Source: an uncultured Bacteroidota bacterium (lineage in GTDB: Bacteria; Bacteroidota; Bacteroidia; Bacteroidales; SZUA-534). From it: a stretch of 49,030 bases of DNA. Shown here one piece after another: positions 37,358 through 45,664 of this stretch (its first letter is position 1; every line of letters starts with the position of its first letter). The DNA lies in contig CAMKOM010000024.1 in NCBI GenBank assembly GCA_946414435.1, forward strand, positions 1-49,030, given 5' to 3'. The notes beneath the pieces are model-generated. The model was not told where the DNA came from and made no database searches. It worked only from the letters and a program-made list of their open reading frames with translations. Position numbers and translations under genes: made by a program.

Positions 37358-38692
37358 TTAACGGCGTCCGCGACTCGAACCGCTGCTATGGCTTCCACCA
37401 CCGCCGCCACTGCTGCTGCGGCTTCCGCCACTGAAGCTGCTTGATGGACTGCTGCTGGGCGTGTAGCTTGAGCGTGTAGGCGTGCTGCTACTGCTGCGTT
37501 GCGGTGTCGATGATGACGACGAGCGTGTTGCGTTTGATGTGTTGCCGTAGTGTATCATCGTGTTGTTGTGGTTGTTGTTGTGGTTGTTGTTGTAGTTGTT
37601 GTTGTAGTTGTTGTTGTTGTTGTTGTTGCTGTTCGACGGGCGGGTAGTGGTACTACTGTTGCTGCTGCGTGTGGCCGACGACGAACGGGTTGCACTGTTG
37701 GTGCTGCCTGAACGTATCTCGCTGTTAGACCGAGAGTTTATTTGGCCCGATGTTGTGTTGCCGCTTCTGCCGCGAGTGACATTTGCTGTGCGCGATGCCG
37801 GCTGGTTACTACTAGTTGAAGCAGCACGTGTCGTCGATGAGCTGACCGATCTGTTTGCGCTATTTGTTGTCGTGTTGGATTGTGATGCGCGTCCGCGGAC
37901 GGCTGTAGCTCTGCCCGACGATGAGCTTCCTGCGCCTCCACCTATCGACGACGATGCCGCGCGTGCCGAACTGCCGCCGTGGCCTAATTCGCCACTATCG
38001 CGTCGGTCGCTTGCCACACCGCTTGCCGTTGTGCGACGGCGGCCATAGGTGTAGTTATGGTAGTTATGGTTGTCGCGGTCGCGGTGGTGTGCCACATCGT
38101 GGTGATTGTGGTGCGGGCGTGGCCTGTGATAGGCGTATGCCGGATAGTGATAGTAGTACCACGGGTCGTAATAGCTGTAGTAGTAGCGGCCGTAGTAGCC
38201 GTAATATCCGTAGTAATAGTCCCAATACGCGTAGTGGCGGAAGGGCGAGTACCAGTAGTAGTCGTAATCGTACCAATACGGACCGTAATGCCAGCCGAAA
38301 CGCCAGCCCCAGTTGTCGTAGCCATATCCGTAGTAGTAATTTATGGTGATTGGCGCTACTTCAACTTCGTCTTCGCCGTCGGTAAAGTATTTTCCGTTGT
38401 AGTTGTCGCTGAAACGCTGCAAGCGGCGCTCATATTCGCCTGGTTCAACATCGCCGTCGGCGTATGCTGTACTGTCGGCGTCGGTGTAAACATTTGAGTC
38501 AGAATTGTTTTTAGTGGCCATTCTCAGATAGTCCTCGGCATTGTCGGGCTCAGAATTGACCGTTGCAACGGCATCGGTTTTGGGGTTGAAATAAACGTCG
38601 TCGTAGTAGTAACCACTCAATCCGGCCATTGAACCGCACGATGTCAGCGCTATCGCACCAGCCACCGTTAACATTAAAGTCAGATTTTTCAT
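37358..38692 (-). CDS. Lipoprotein with Tyr/His-rich and Ser/Asn-rich low-complexity regions
   Basis: 444 residues. The signal peptide ends in ALTSC (lipid attachment at Cys19). A short ordered part (about 20-110) is followed by an extreme Tyr/Trp/His-rich segment (about 115-200, YYYGYYGYYGRYYYSYYDPW-like), then Ser/Thr/Arg/Asn-rich low complexity to the end, including a poly-Asn run near 365-385 and a GGGGGSHSSGSSRGRR tail. No enzyme fold. The arrangement suggests a surface or periplasmic matrix protein. The triplet-rich DNA (ttgttgttg) is prone to slippage, so length variation between strains would be expected. Confidence 0.85.
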   Translation of the reverse strand: MKNLTLMLTVAGAIALTSCGSMAGLSGYYYDDVYFNPKTDAVATVNSEPDNAEDYLRMATKNNSDSNVYTDADSTAYADGDVEPGEYERRLQRFSDNYNGKYFTDGEDEVEVAPITINYYYGYGYDNWGWRFGWHYGPYWYDYDYYWYSPFRHYAYWDYYYGYYGYYGRYYYSYYDPWYYYHYPAYAYHRPRPHHNHHDVAHHRDRDNHNYHNYTYGRRRTTASGVASDRRDSGELGHGGSSARAASSSIGGGAGSSSSGRATAVRGRASQSNTTTNSANRSVSSSTTRAASTSSNQPASRTANVTRGRSGNTTSGQINSRSNSEIRSGSTNSATRSSSATRSSNSSTTTRPSNSNNNNNNNYNNNYNNNHNNNHNNTMIHYGNTSNATRSSSSSTPQRSSSSTPTRSSYTPSSSPSSSFSGGSRSSSGGGGGSHSSGSSRGRR

Positions 38693-38814
38693 AGTTGTAG
38701 TTTTTTGCGTTTATAACTCTTTTAACTCTTTCCTAAAATTCGCTTATTTTGCGCCTTGTTTTATAACGACGAAAAAGCGTAAATAATGTTTCAAAAATAT
38801 CAAATAATTAAGAG

Positions 38815-40287
38815 ATGGGCAAATTTTTAACTTCGAGAAGCGAGAATTATTCGCAATGGTACAACGAGTTGGTTGTGAAAGCCGACCTGGCCGAGAACTC
38901 AGCCGTGCGTGGCTGTATGGTGATAAAACCTTATGGATATGCAATTTGGGAGAAGATGCACGATGCTTTGGACAAGATGTTCAAAGAGACCGGGCACGTG
39001 AACGCATATTTTCCACTTTTCATCCCGAAATCGTTCCTTAGCCGCGAGGCCGACCACGTTGAGGGCTTTGCCAAAGAGTGCGCCGTGGTTACTCACTACC
39101 GTCTGAAAACCAATCCCGACGGCTCGGGCGTGATTGTTGACCCCGAAGCCAAACTTGAGGAGGAGCTGATTGTCCGTCCAACATCGGAGACTATCATCTG
39201 GAGCACATATAAAAACTGGATTCAGTCGTACCGCGACCTGCCGATTCTCTGCAACCAATGGGCCAACGTTGTCCGCTGGGAGATGCGCACGCGTCTGTTC
39301 CTTCGCACCGCCGAATTCCTTTGGCAGGAAGGCCACACAGCCCACGCCACCAAAGAGGAGGCCGAGGTTGAGGCCCGCAAGATGCTCGATGTTTATGCCA
39401 AGTTTGCCGAAGAGTTTATGGCTGTGCCTGTCATCAAGGGTGTGAAGACAGCCAACGAACGTTTCGCAGGCGCTCTCGACACCTATTGCATCGAGGCGCT
39501 GATGCAGGATGGCAAGGCTCTGCAGGCCGGAACATCGCACTTCTTGGGACAAAATTTCGCGAAAGCGTTCGATGTGAAATTCCTGAACAAAGAGGGCAAG
39601 CAGGAGCTGGTTTGGGCCACAAGCTGGGGCGTTTCAACCCGTCTGATGGGCGCGCTCATAATGTCGCATTCCGACGACAACGGTCTTGTTCTGCCGCCGA
39701 AACTCGCACCAATTCAGGTGGTTATCGTGCCAATTTTCAAAGGCGACGAAGAAAATGCCAAAATGCGTGAGTTGGGCAACAAACTCAAAGCCGACCTTGA
39801 GGCTAAAGGCCTGTCAGTCAAGTTCGACGACCGCGACACGCAGAAACCGGGCTGGAAGTTTGCTCAGTACGAGCTGCAGGGCGTTCCTGTTCGTATCGCC
39901 TTTGGCGCCCGCGACCTTGAGAACGGCACCGTTGAGATTGCCCGCCGCGACACGCTCGAGAAGGAGACATATCCGGTTGGTCAGGCTGTTGACATCTGCA
40001 CCAAGCTGATGGACGAGATTCAGGCCAACATCTACAAGAAAGCGCTCGATTTCCGCGCCGCCAACATCACCAAAGTCGATACTTGGGAAGAGTTTGAGGC
40101 TGCGCTCGCAAAGGGCGGTTTTGTGTCGGCTCACTGGGACGGCACCACCGAAACCGAGGTTGCTATCAAGGAGAAGACTAAGGCTACCATCCGCTGCATT
40201 CCGTTGGGCAACCCGCTCGAGGAAGGCAAGTGCATTCTGACTGGCAAGCCGTCGAAGCAGCGTGTGCTGTTTGCGATTGCTTACTAA
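38815..40287 (+). CDS. proS: Prolyl-tRNA synthetase (archaeal/eukaryal type)
   Basis: 490 residues, the short ProRS type without an editing insertion, as is usual in Bacteroidota. Class II motif 2 is in [20 protein letters not shown] with EGHTAHAT following; [20 protein letters not shown] precedes it. The anticodon-binding domain (about 300-400) and the C-terminal zinc-binding-like domain ending [14 protein letters not shown] are typical of this type. It charges tRNA-Pro. Monocistronic, followed by an 8-bp repeat and a terminator. Confidence 0.96.
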   Translation: MGKFLTSRSENYSQWYNELVVKADLAENSAVRGCMVIKPYGYAIWEKMHDALDKMFKETGHVNAYFPLFIPKSFLSREADHVEGFAKECAVVTHYRLKTNPDGSGVIVDPEAKLEEELIVRPTSETIIWSTYKNWIQSYRDLPILCNQWANVVRWEMRTRLFLRTAEFLWQEGHTAHATKEEAEVEARKMLDVYAKFAEEFMAVPVIKGVKTANERFAGALDTYCIEALMQDGKALQAGTSHFLGQNFAKAFDVKFLNKEGKQELVWATSWGVSTRLMGALIMSHSDDNGLVLPPKLAPIQVVIVPIFKGDEENAKMRELGNKLKADLEAKGLSVKFDDRDTQKPGWKFAQYELQGVPVRIAFGARDLENGTVEIARRDTLEKETYPVGQAVDICTKLMDEIQANIYKKALDFRAANITKVDTWEEFEAALAKGGFVSAHWDGTTETEVAIKEKTKATIRCIPLGNPLEEGKCILTGKPSKQRVLFAIAY

Positions 40288-40365
40288 TCGAAGGACTGAA
40301 GGATTGAAGGATTGAATAACTGAAGGATTGAAGGACTGAAGGATTGAATGATTGAATGATTGAAT
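40288..40365. repeat. 8-bp tandem repeat (GGATTGAA)
   Basis: Nine consecutive 8-mers: ggactgaa, ggattgaa, ggattgaa, taactgaa, ggattgaa, ggactgaa, ggattgaa, tgattgaa, tgattgaa. It starts immediately after the proS stop codon and differs from the other gap repeats by having a period of 8 rather than 7. Confidence 0.85.
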
Positions 40366-40407
40366 GAAGCCTGGCAGACATTGCGTTTGTCGGGCTTTTT
40401 TGTGCTT
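40366..40407 (+). terminator. Probable terminator of proS
   Basis: Imperfect stem AAGCCtGgCAgAC / GTtTGtCgGGCTT around attgc, followed by six T residues. Confidence 0.6.
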
Positions 40408-40426
40408 GTCTTCAGCGTTTGTGTTT

Positions 40427-40951
40427 TTAGTCTGTGTTTGCGTTTCCATAGGTTTCTTCCGGCTCGGCGGCCATTGGCAGTGACTCTTCATCAGGTAGGG
40501 TGTAGGAGCGGGGCTTGTTGTTGATGGCCAGGAAGTTACGGTTGAGGGCGAGCTCCACTTCCCACATTGTATGCTCGAAGCGGGCGGGTGTGAGCTGACA
40601 TTCCCAAACCACAATCACCTGCCAGCCGTTCTGCAACAATATCTGATAGTTCTGCTGGTCGCGCTCGCGGTTGCGGCTGATTTTTGCCTGCCAGAAATCA
40701 ACGTTGCTCTTTGGCATACGGAACTTCGGGCAACCGCTGTGGCCGTGCCAGAAGCAGCCGTTCACAAAAATGGCCGTGCGGTAGCGGCGCAGCACCACAT
40801 CGGGCTTGCCGGGCACGCTGCGTACATTGAGCCGGTAACGGTAGCCTCGTTGCCACAGCCACTGGCGCACCTTCAGCTCGGGCTTGGTGTTGCGGCTGCG
40901 GATGTGCGACATACAGCGGTGCCGCTGTTCGGGTGTTAGTGGGTCGGGCAT
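40427..40951 (-). CDS. vsr: Very short patch repair endonuclease Vsr
   Basis: 174 residues. It nicks 5' of T in T:G mismatches that arise when 5-methylcytosine in the Dcm site deaminates. Visible signatures: MPDPLTPEQRHRCMSHIRSR at the N-terminus (the start was chosen for this), PGKPDVVLRRYRTAIFVNG with the catalytic Asp, CFWHGHSGCPKF with the zinc-site His/Cys, and FWQAKISRNRERDQ. The pairing with an EcoRII-like restriction enzyme and a Dcm-type methylase (42684-45057) fits the role. It is separated from R by the rhuM-like gene, and a copy of its first 16 codons remains next to R. GC content is clearly higher than in R and M. Confidence 0.95.
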   Translation of the reverse strand: MPDPLTPEQRHRCMSHIRSRNTKPELKVRQWLWQRGYRYRLNVRSVPGKPDVVLRRYRTAIFVNGCFWHGHSGCPKFRMPKSNVDFWQAKISRNRERDQQNYQILLQNGWQVIVVWECQLTPARFEHTMWEVELALNRNFLAINNKPRSYTLPDEESLPMAAEPEETYGNANTD

Positions 40952-40960
40952 AGTGGGGCG

Positions 40961-42334
40961 TTACTTGATTCCTTCGATAAACTTGTCGAAATCAGACATT
41001 ATGGTCTTATCCTGAATTCTGCGAAATTTTTCGTATTCGCCCAAAGCCTTGGCTTCAGCCTCTTCGTGAGTAACAGTCCCGGCATCTTTCAAAATATCGT
41101 AATCGTTGAATTGCAAGTATTTTTCAAGAACCTGTTTCCATTCCGACATTTTTGTTAGAATATGCCTTCTGGCTCTGTTTTCGGCTGTATCGAGAAAAGC
41201 TGTCGTCAAAAGGTTCAGCGATTCAACCTCATGTTCCGAAAGGTAATTCTTGGCAACAGTGACATCGCTTTTCACCACGCGGCCGTCGGGGGCGTTTTTC
41301 CAGGTCATCAAACCCATATACGGCTTTTCGGCATTGGCTCGGTCGTATATTATTTCGGCTGCCGTTTGGTGGGTTACAGCGTAATGCATCATATTCTGGA
41401 TTGTCTTGTAGAACTGCCGGGTTATTTCAGCCTGCGCATCGTAATCGCAACTGCATTCGGCATATATATCGGTGATTTTCTGGTAGTAACGCCGTTCCGA
41501 CGTGCGTATTTCACGAATACGCTCAAGAAGTTCCTCAAAGTAGTCGGCACCAAATACATTTTTCCCTTTAAGCCTTTCGTCATCCATTGCGAAACCCTTG
41601 ACAATGTATTGCTTAAGCACATCAGTCGCCCACCTGCGGAATTGTGTGGCCTCGTAACTGTTCACGCGGTAACCAACGGCAATGATGGCATCCAAATTAT
41701 ACATCATAACGCCTTGCTCGTCGCAATTGTCCGACGGAATTCGAATTTTTCGAATTGCTGCGGATAATTGCACTTCTCCGCTTTTGTCTATTTCTGACAA
41801 ATGGTAGTTTATGGTAGAGACGGCAACACCAAAAAGTTCGCTCATTCGTTTTTGCGAAAGCCAGAAAGTTTCATTGTTGAACACAACAGAAACGTTCACT
41901 TTGCCTGTCGGCGACTTGTACATCAAAACATTGCCTTCGATGCTGGCGGCAATGTCGGCTGAAGACATATTGTTGGTGAAATAATCTTTTGCGGTCTTTA
42001 CCTGCGCTTTTTTCTGGTCGGCGTTCAGCACAACGGCAATGCAGGCGGTGCGCGACAACAATGCCGATTTCACTTTGCGGTAGCCGCTGTTGTGTAGTTG
42101 TGCCATTTCCTCGATTTCCACAATGTGCTCTTTCAAATCCAGGCCCTTTTCCTTTTGCAGAAACAGAGAAACCTTGTCAATCAGCCTTTCGAAGTTCCAA
42201 TATTTTTGGTAACCTAATAATAGTGCCAATTTGCGCGAATTCCACCATTCGAGGCCATTGTTGTCGGATTCTTTGATGGAATCGAAAGCCGATTGAAGTT
42301 CTTGTGGTTGAAAGAGTTTTGTGCTGTCTTGCAT
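40961..42334 (-). CDS. RhuM-family protein with fused DinD/BRO-like N-terminal domain
   Basis: 457 residues. Residues ~10-130 resemble DinD: NNGLEWWNSRKLALLLGYQK, LKEHIVEIEEMAQ and LSRTACIAVVLNAD. Residues ~135-457 are RhuM: VSVVFNNETFWLSQKRMSEL, MYNLDAIIAVGYRVNS, FRRWATDVLKQYIVKGFAMD. RhuM is usually a separate ~330-residue protein; biochemical function is unknown for both families, which occur in mobile and defence islands. It starts ~230 bp from the vsr stub and ends 9 bp before the intact vsr, i.e. it lies inside the R-vsr part of the operon. Confidence 0.87.
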   Translation of the reverse strand: MQDSTKLFQPQELQSAFDSIKESDNNGLEWWNSRKLALLLGYQKYWNFERLIDKVSLFLQKEKGLDLKEHIVEIEEMAQLHNSGYRKVKSALLSRTACIAVVLNADQKKAQVKTAKDYFTNNMSSADIAASIEGNVLMYKSPTGKVNVSVVFNNETFWLSQKRMSELFGVAVSTINYHLSEIDKSGEVQLSAAIRKIRIPSDNCDEQGVMMYNLDAIIAVGYRVNSYEATQFRRWATDVLKQYIVKGFAMDDERLKGKNVFGADYFEELLERIREIRTSERRYYQKITDIYAECSCDYDAQAEITRQFYKTIQNMMHYAVTHQTAAEIIYDRANAEKPYMGLMTWKNAPDGRVVKSDVTVAKNYLSEHEVESLNLLTTAFLDTAENRARRHILTKMSEWKQVLEKYLQFNDYDILKDAGTVTHEEAEAKALGEYEKFRRIQDKTIMSDFDKFIEGIK

Positions 42335-42565
42335 GGCTGTTAATGAATTGTCGTGCGTTTGTTCTAATAAGCTGATATGAGTTGGTTATATACCATAATT
42401 CTATACGCCAAAGGTACTTATTATTCTCGAAAACTCTGCACAAAGAAAAAACGCCGACACCGGCACCACGGTCAATTAGCCGTTGAATACGGCCACAAAG
42501 GTTTTCTTTTGTGTTTGTATTAATGCAAAACAAAATGACACTGCAGGCTAAGCATTCATGTTCGA
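42335..42565. other. Gap between rhuM-like gene and vsr stub, no gene recognised
   Basis: Minus-strand translation of about 42450-42500 gives NLCGRIQRLIDRGAGVGV, which looks protein-like but has no start, context or family I can name; it may be the tail of yet another broken gene brought in with the rhuM-like gene. No promoter consensus is clear. Confidence 0.3.
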
Positions 42566-42614
42566 ATATGCGACATACAGCGGTGCCGCTGTTCGGGTGT
42601 TAACGGGTCGGGCA
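42566..42614 (-). pseudogene. Duplicate of the vsr gene start (16 codons)
   Basis: 49 bp matching 40902-40950 with three mismatches. On the minus strand it begins with ATG at 42614 and encodes MPDPLTPEQRHR-MSHI, then diverges. It lies 69 bp after the end of the restriction gene, where vsr would be expected in an M-R-V operon. Confidence 0.9.
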
Positions 42615-42683
42615 TAAATTTGGTTTTACAACAATTATCTAATGTTGTCCTAGTGATTCCTTAAATAGTTGTATCTTCTAAAC

Positions 42684-43877
42684 TTATAAAAGATAGTATT
42701 TTGGAAGCCGTTCTTGTTTATCGCGTACTATACTTATAAAACATCCAAGGTCGCTTATACTATGTTGATATTCTTGAGGATAATAAGTAATGTATTGGCG
42801 AGGAACAACTAATTTTAGATTTGAATCACGCATTTCTTGAAGTTGGTTTTTAGAAATGCCTTGTTGCAATGTGAATAGATATTTGGTATCCACGCGGTCA
42901 GCTTCTGTTAATACTTGACGCCAACGGTCTTTACAAGTTGTTTTTGCCCCAAGAACTATTAAATCATCGGCAGGAAATTGTAGATTATGGTAGCATTCAG
43001 CGTTAGGAAATAAGAAATCGGGCTTTTTATTATCCTCAGTAACTGCTTGTTCTTCAAATATAAGTTCATTGTGAGTGAAAATGTCGGCAAGGTGGTGTTC
43101 TAATGACTTGCCCGCTCTAGACTTGCGGCGATTAAGAACCTCATTGGCCATCTGCACGAATGAGTCAACATTTCCAAATGGTTTATTTAGCGTTTCAGCG
43201 TATATTTTCTCTTCCATATATTTGAAAAGTTGATACTCGGTATCTACCCATTTCAATAATATGTCATCAGGCTTTATTCGCAAAGCTTCTTCAGTTATAT
43301 TGTACGCAGTGTTGTAGCATATTTTTGCTCCCTGCGCCATTTGTCGAGTTTCTGGGAAATGACTGAATTTGTTAGCGTAATCTTGTAATAATTGTGCAAT
43401 AGCATCTTCTGGTTTAACAATTCCTGCAACATCTATAAGTTGATTGGTTTCATCGGGAGCGAGATTGAATGTGGCAAAGAAATCATCGATGTCCTCGTCG
43501 CTGCTTAAAACGTAGCCTTCATAATCTTCTTCTGTGAATTTTGCTAAAATGAGCAAGTCTCCTACATTATCGTCTTGCAAGAATGGAAATCTTCGACCAA
43601 AGCGTGTTATGCGAAATTCATTTCGAGTACCTTGACCATAGTATTTCATACAACTTTCAGTTGTGAAATCACTTTGCCATTTAATGTGTACAGTTTTTTC
43701 TCTGTTCTCCCCTTTATGTACAGGCTCGTCAAAAAGTAGCTTAGATGCACATTTTGGCATATAGAATCCCGCTTGATGAGAACCTGTTGCGCCCGTATCA
43801 TTACCAGTGATAAAACGGCACCAAGCAGCCTTAGATTGCTGCACGCTTCGGATTGCGGATGATAGTATTTCGCTCAT
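42684..43877 (-). CDS. EcoRII-like type II restriction endonuclease
   Basis: 397 residues. An N-terminal B3-like DNA-binding/effector domain (about 5-170, including TRFGRRFPFLQDDNVGDLL) and a C-terminal catalytic domain (about 180-397) match EcoRII architecture. The PD-(D/E)xK-type site is visible as KKPDFLFPNAECY followed by LGAKTTCKDRWRQVL. EcoRII cuts before CCWGG and needs two or more sites; the same recognition is inferred from the adjacent Dcm-type methylase and Vsr but not shown. Its start overlaps the methylase 3' end by 47 bp. AT-rich relative to the core genome, a sign of transfer. Confidence 0.9.
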   Translation of the reverse strand: MSEILSSAIRSVQQSKAAWCRFITGNDTGATGSHQAGFYMPKCASKLLFDEPVHKGENREKTVHIKWQSDFTTESCMKYYGQGTRNEFRITRFGRRFPFLQDDNVGDLLILAKFTEEDYEGYVLSSDEDIDDFFATFNLAPDETNQLIDVAGIVKPEDAIAQLLQDYANKFSHFPETRQMAQGAKICYNTAYNITEEALRIKPDDILLKWVDTEYQLFKYMEEKIYAETLNKPFGNVDSFVQMANEVLNRRKSRAGKSLEHHLADIFTHNELIFEEQAVTEDNKKPDFLFPNAECYHNLQFPADDLIVLGAKTTCKDRWRQVLTEADRVDTKYLFTLQQGISKNQLQEMRDSNLKLVVPRQYITYYPQEYQHSISDLGCFISIVRDKQERLPKYYLL

Positions 43878-45057
43878 ATTCTTTGATGGTTTTTATGATT
43901 TGTTCCGACACAGCGGTTATGAGTGGCACTACTACAGAGTTTCCGCATTGGCGATATGCTTGTACATCGGAAACTTGATTAAGAAGATACGTGTCCGGGT
44001 AACCCATTAATCTAGCGCATTCACGAGGTGATAGCCTTCGGGGATTCTGACCGTTTCCTTGTGGAATGAGTATTTCAGAACCATCTTTGTAATAACGTGC
44101 GCTAAGAGTACGCGATATTCCCTTTAAATCAACAAGGCCAAAACCAAAACCATTCCCTTTTGCGCGGTGTTTTTCTGCGTAGGCCTGAAGATAGTTCCAT
44201 AGTTTATCACTAAGTGTGTATTTCTTATCAGTAGTGGGATCAAGAATATCACCTATTGTTCGTGAGGAAGGGTGTTGCTCTGGAAAAGTAAAGTTCTCTT
44301 TATCGTGAAATCTTTTTCGGTCGAAGCCCACAATCATTATTCGTTCACGATGCTGAGGAACGTATGTTTGACCATCCATTACCTGATAATGAATGGAATA
44401 ATTCAGCTCTTCCAAAGTTTCACGGATAACGCGGAACGTATTTCCTTTGTCGTGGGATGTAAGATTCTTGACATTTTCAAGATAAAATGCTTTCGGTCGA
44501 TGACGACTGATAATATCGGCTACATCAAAGAATAGTGTTCCTTGTGTTTTATCTTTAAATCCCGTTTCGCGTCCTAAACTTTTCTTTTTCGATACTCCTG
44601 CTATAGAAAAAGGTTGGCACGGAAAACCTGCGCAAAGAATATCAAATTGTTGTGGAATGTAACTTTTTATTGATTCTTGGGTGATGTCACCAAAAGGCAT
44701 TTCCCCGAAATTAGCTAAATAAGTTTTTTGAGCATAGGTGTTCCATTCTGATGAGAAAACACATTTGCCTCCTTGCGCTTGCATTGCCAATCGGAAGCCT
44801 CCCATACCAGCGAAAAGGTCAATAAATGTGAAATCGTATTCTTTCGGTGCAGGGAAAGGGACTGAAAAAAGTTCTGGCAGAAAATTATATGGTATAAAGG
44901 GTTCCGATACTACATTCTCTTTTGAATTATGGCCTTCGTTCAATAATGCTAAAGCATCTTTTTCAAAAGGAACTGCAAATTGACTATCTCTATTTTGAAG
45001 ATAATGCGTAATGATTGCAGAATCAATGTCTGTTGTAATCTGTATCTTATTTGCCAT
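43831..45057 (-). CDS. DNA (cytosine-5-)-methyltransferase, Dcm-like
   Basis: 408 residues. All key C5-methylase motifs are present in order: I (FTFIDLFAGMGGFRLA, about 75-90), IV (CAGFPCQPFS with the catalytic Cys, about 145), VI (FYLENVKNL), VIII (YVPQHRERIMIVGF), the target recognition region (about 255-345) and IX/X (RLSPRECARLMGYP, RQCGNSVVVP). The ~70-residue N-terminal extension resembles that of Dcm/M.EcoRII. It protects host DNA against the downstream restriction enzyme and creates the 5mC whose deamination Vsr repairs. First gene of the M-R-(rhuM)-vsr run. Confidence 0.95.
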   Translation of the reverse strand: MANKIQITTDIDSAIITHYLQNRDSQFAVPFEKDALALLNEGHNSKENVVSEPFIPYNFLPELFSVPFPAPKEYDFTFIDLFAGMGGFRLAMQAQGGKCVFSSEWNTYAQKTYLANFGEMPFGDITQESIKSYIPQQFDILCAGFPCQPFSIAGVSKKKSLGRETGFKDKTQGTLFFDVADIISRHRPKAFYLENVKNLTSHDKGNTFRVIRETLEELNYSIHYQVMDGQTYVPQHRERIMIVGFDRKRFHDKENFTFPEQHPSSRTIGDILDPTTDKKYTLSDKLWNYLQAYAEKHRAKGNGFGFGLVDLKGISRTLSARYYKDGSEILIPQGNGQNPRRLSPRECARLMGYPDTYLLNQVSDVQAYRQCGNSVVVPLITAVSEQIIKTIKEYERNTIIRNPKRAAI

Positions 45058-45142
45058 TATTCTTTGTTTTCATTGTTGCAATATTACAAATCTTATTCGG
45101 CTTTTTAGAATAGTTTTTCTTATCAGTACGAATTGTAAACCA

Positions 45143-45215
45143 AACTTGCAAAATTGTAGTTTTTTCGTATGAAAACAATCTAGGTCTCCACCGCCATAAT
45201 CCACGACCACGCCAG
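45143..45215 (+). pseudogene. Duplicate of the mutT leader and gene start (copy A)
   Basis: Aligns with 48338-48408 (cttgcaaaattgta leader, ATG, then about 15 codons, ending ccacgaccacgcc) with about ten differences. Coding sense ends there; the sequence after it is unrelated to mutT. Same orientation as the intact gene. Confidence 0.9.
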
Positions 45216-45264
45216 TCGCACTCAATAAAGAAGTCGGCAGAGGATTTGCTTCCACTTGGTAACT

Positions 45265-45348
45265 TGTTCAACGTGATGAACATTTTGTCTGAATTTTTGT
45301 TCAACATCTTGAACATTTTATGTGTAAATGTGTTCAACATAATGAACA
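45265..45348. repeat. Three 18-bp palindromes at exact 33-bp period (iteron-like)
   Basis: TGTTCA-N6-TGAACA occurs at 45265-45282, 45298-45315 and 45331-45348; the start-to-start distance is 33 bp both times and all 36 half-site bases are invariant. It lies ~210 bp upstream of the methylase start and between two mutT stubs. Candidate multi-site operator for a dimeric regulator, or recombination/replication iterons. Read on the minus strand, 33 bp also equals 11 codons (MFIMLN.../MFKMLN.../MFITLN...), so a small hendecad-repeat peptide is an alternative. Confidence 0.85.
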
Positions 45349-45486
45349 TTATCGCCGTGGTTTTTTTTTAGCGCCATTTGTGCTCGAAAAGCAACTCATT
45401 TTGTTTCCTTATGGAAATAAATTAATGCATTTTTGCCCCTGTAATGGGCAAGTGCCAATTATACATTTTGAAAGACAAGATTTTCC

Positions 45487-45522
45487 AAAATGAAAACAAT
45501 CACCGTCTCTGCCGCCATAATC
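45487..45522 (+). pseudogene. Second duplicate of the mutT gene start (copy B)
   Basis: ATGAAAACAATC, three altered bases, then TCTCTGCCGCCATAATC: matches codons 1-11 of mutT (48362-48395), then diverges. Shorter than copy A and preceded by unrelated sequence. Confidence 0.75.
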
Positions 45523-45664
45523 TAAGTGCTCTGATAATCACAAAAACGATGCGAAATAGACTGGCAAACAAGTTGTCGGGCCGTCTTTGTAATAATATTT
45601 TGCGTAAAGCAAAATCTGTTCGCCGATTCGCTACTAGAACTTTTGGCAAAACTCATCGAGCTAT

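Noticed and set aside
45047-45349. 100-codon minus-strand frame containing MFxxLN repeats
   Set aside because: It overlaps the methylase start and mutT stub A in antisense, and its repeat part is explained by the 33-bp palindromes. Kept only as an alternative reading.
45357-45370. Run of T residues after the third palindrome as terminator
   Set aside because: The preceding 18-bp palindrome is AT-rich with only a weak 6-bp stem and no gene ends there on the plus strand.
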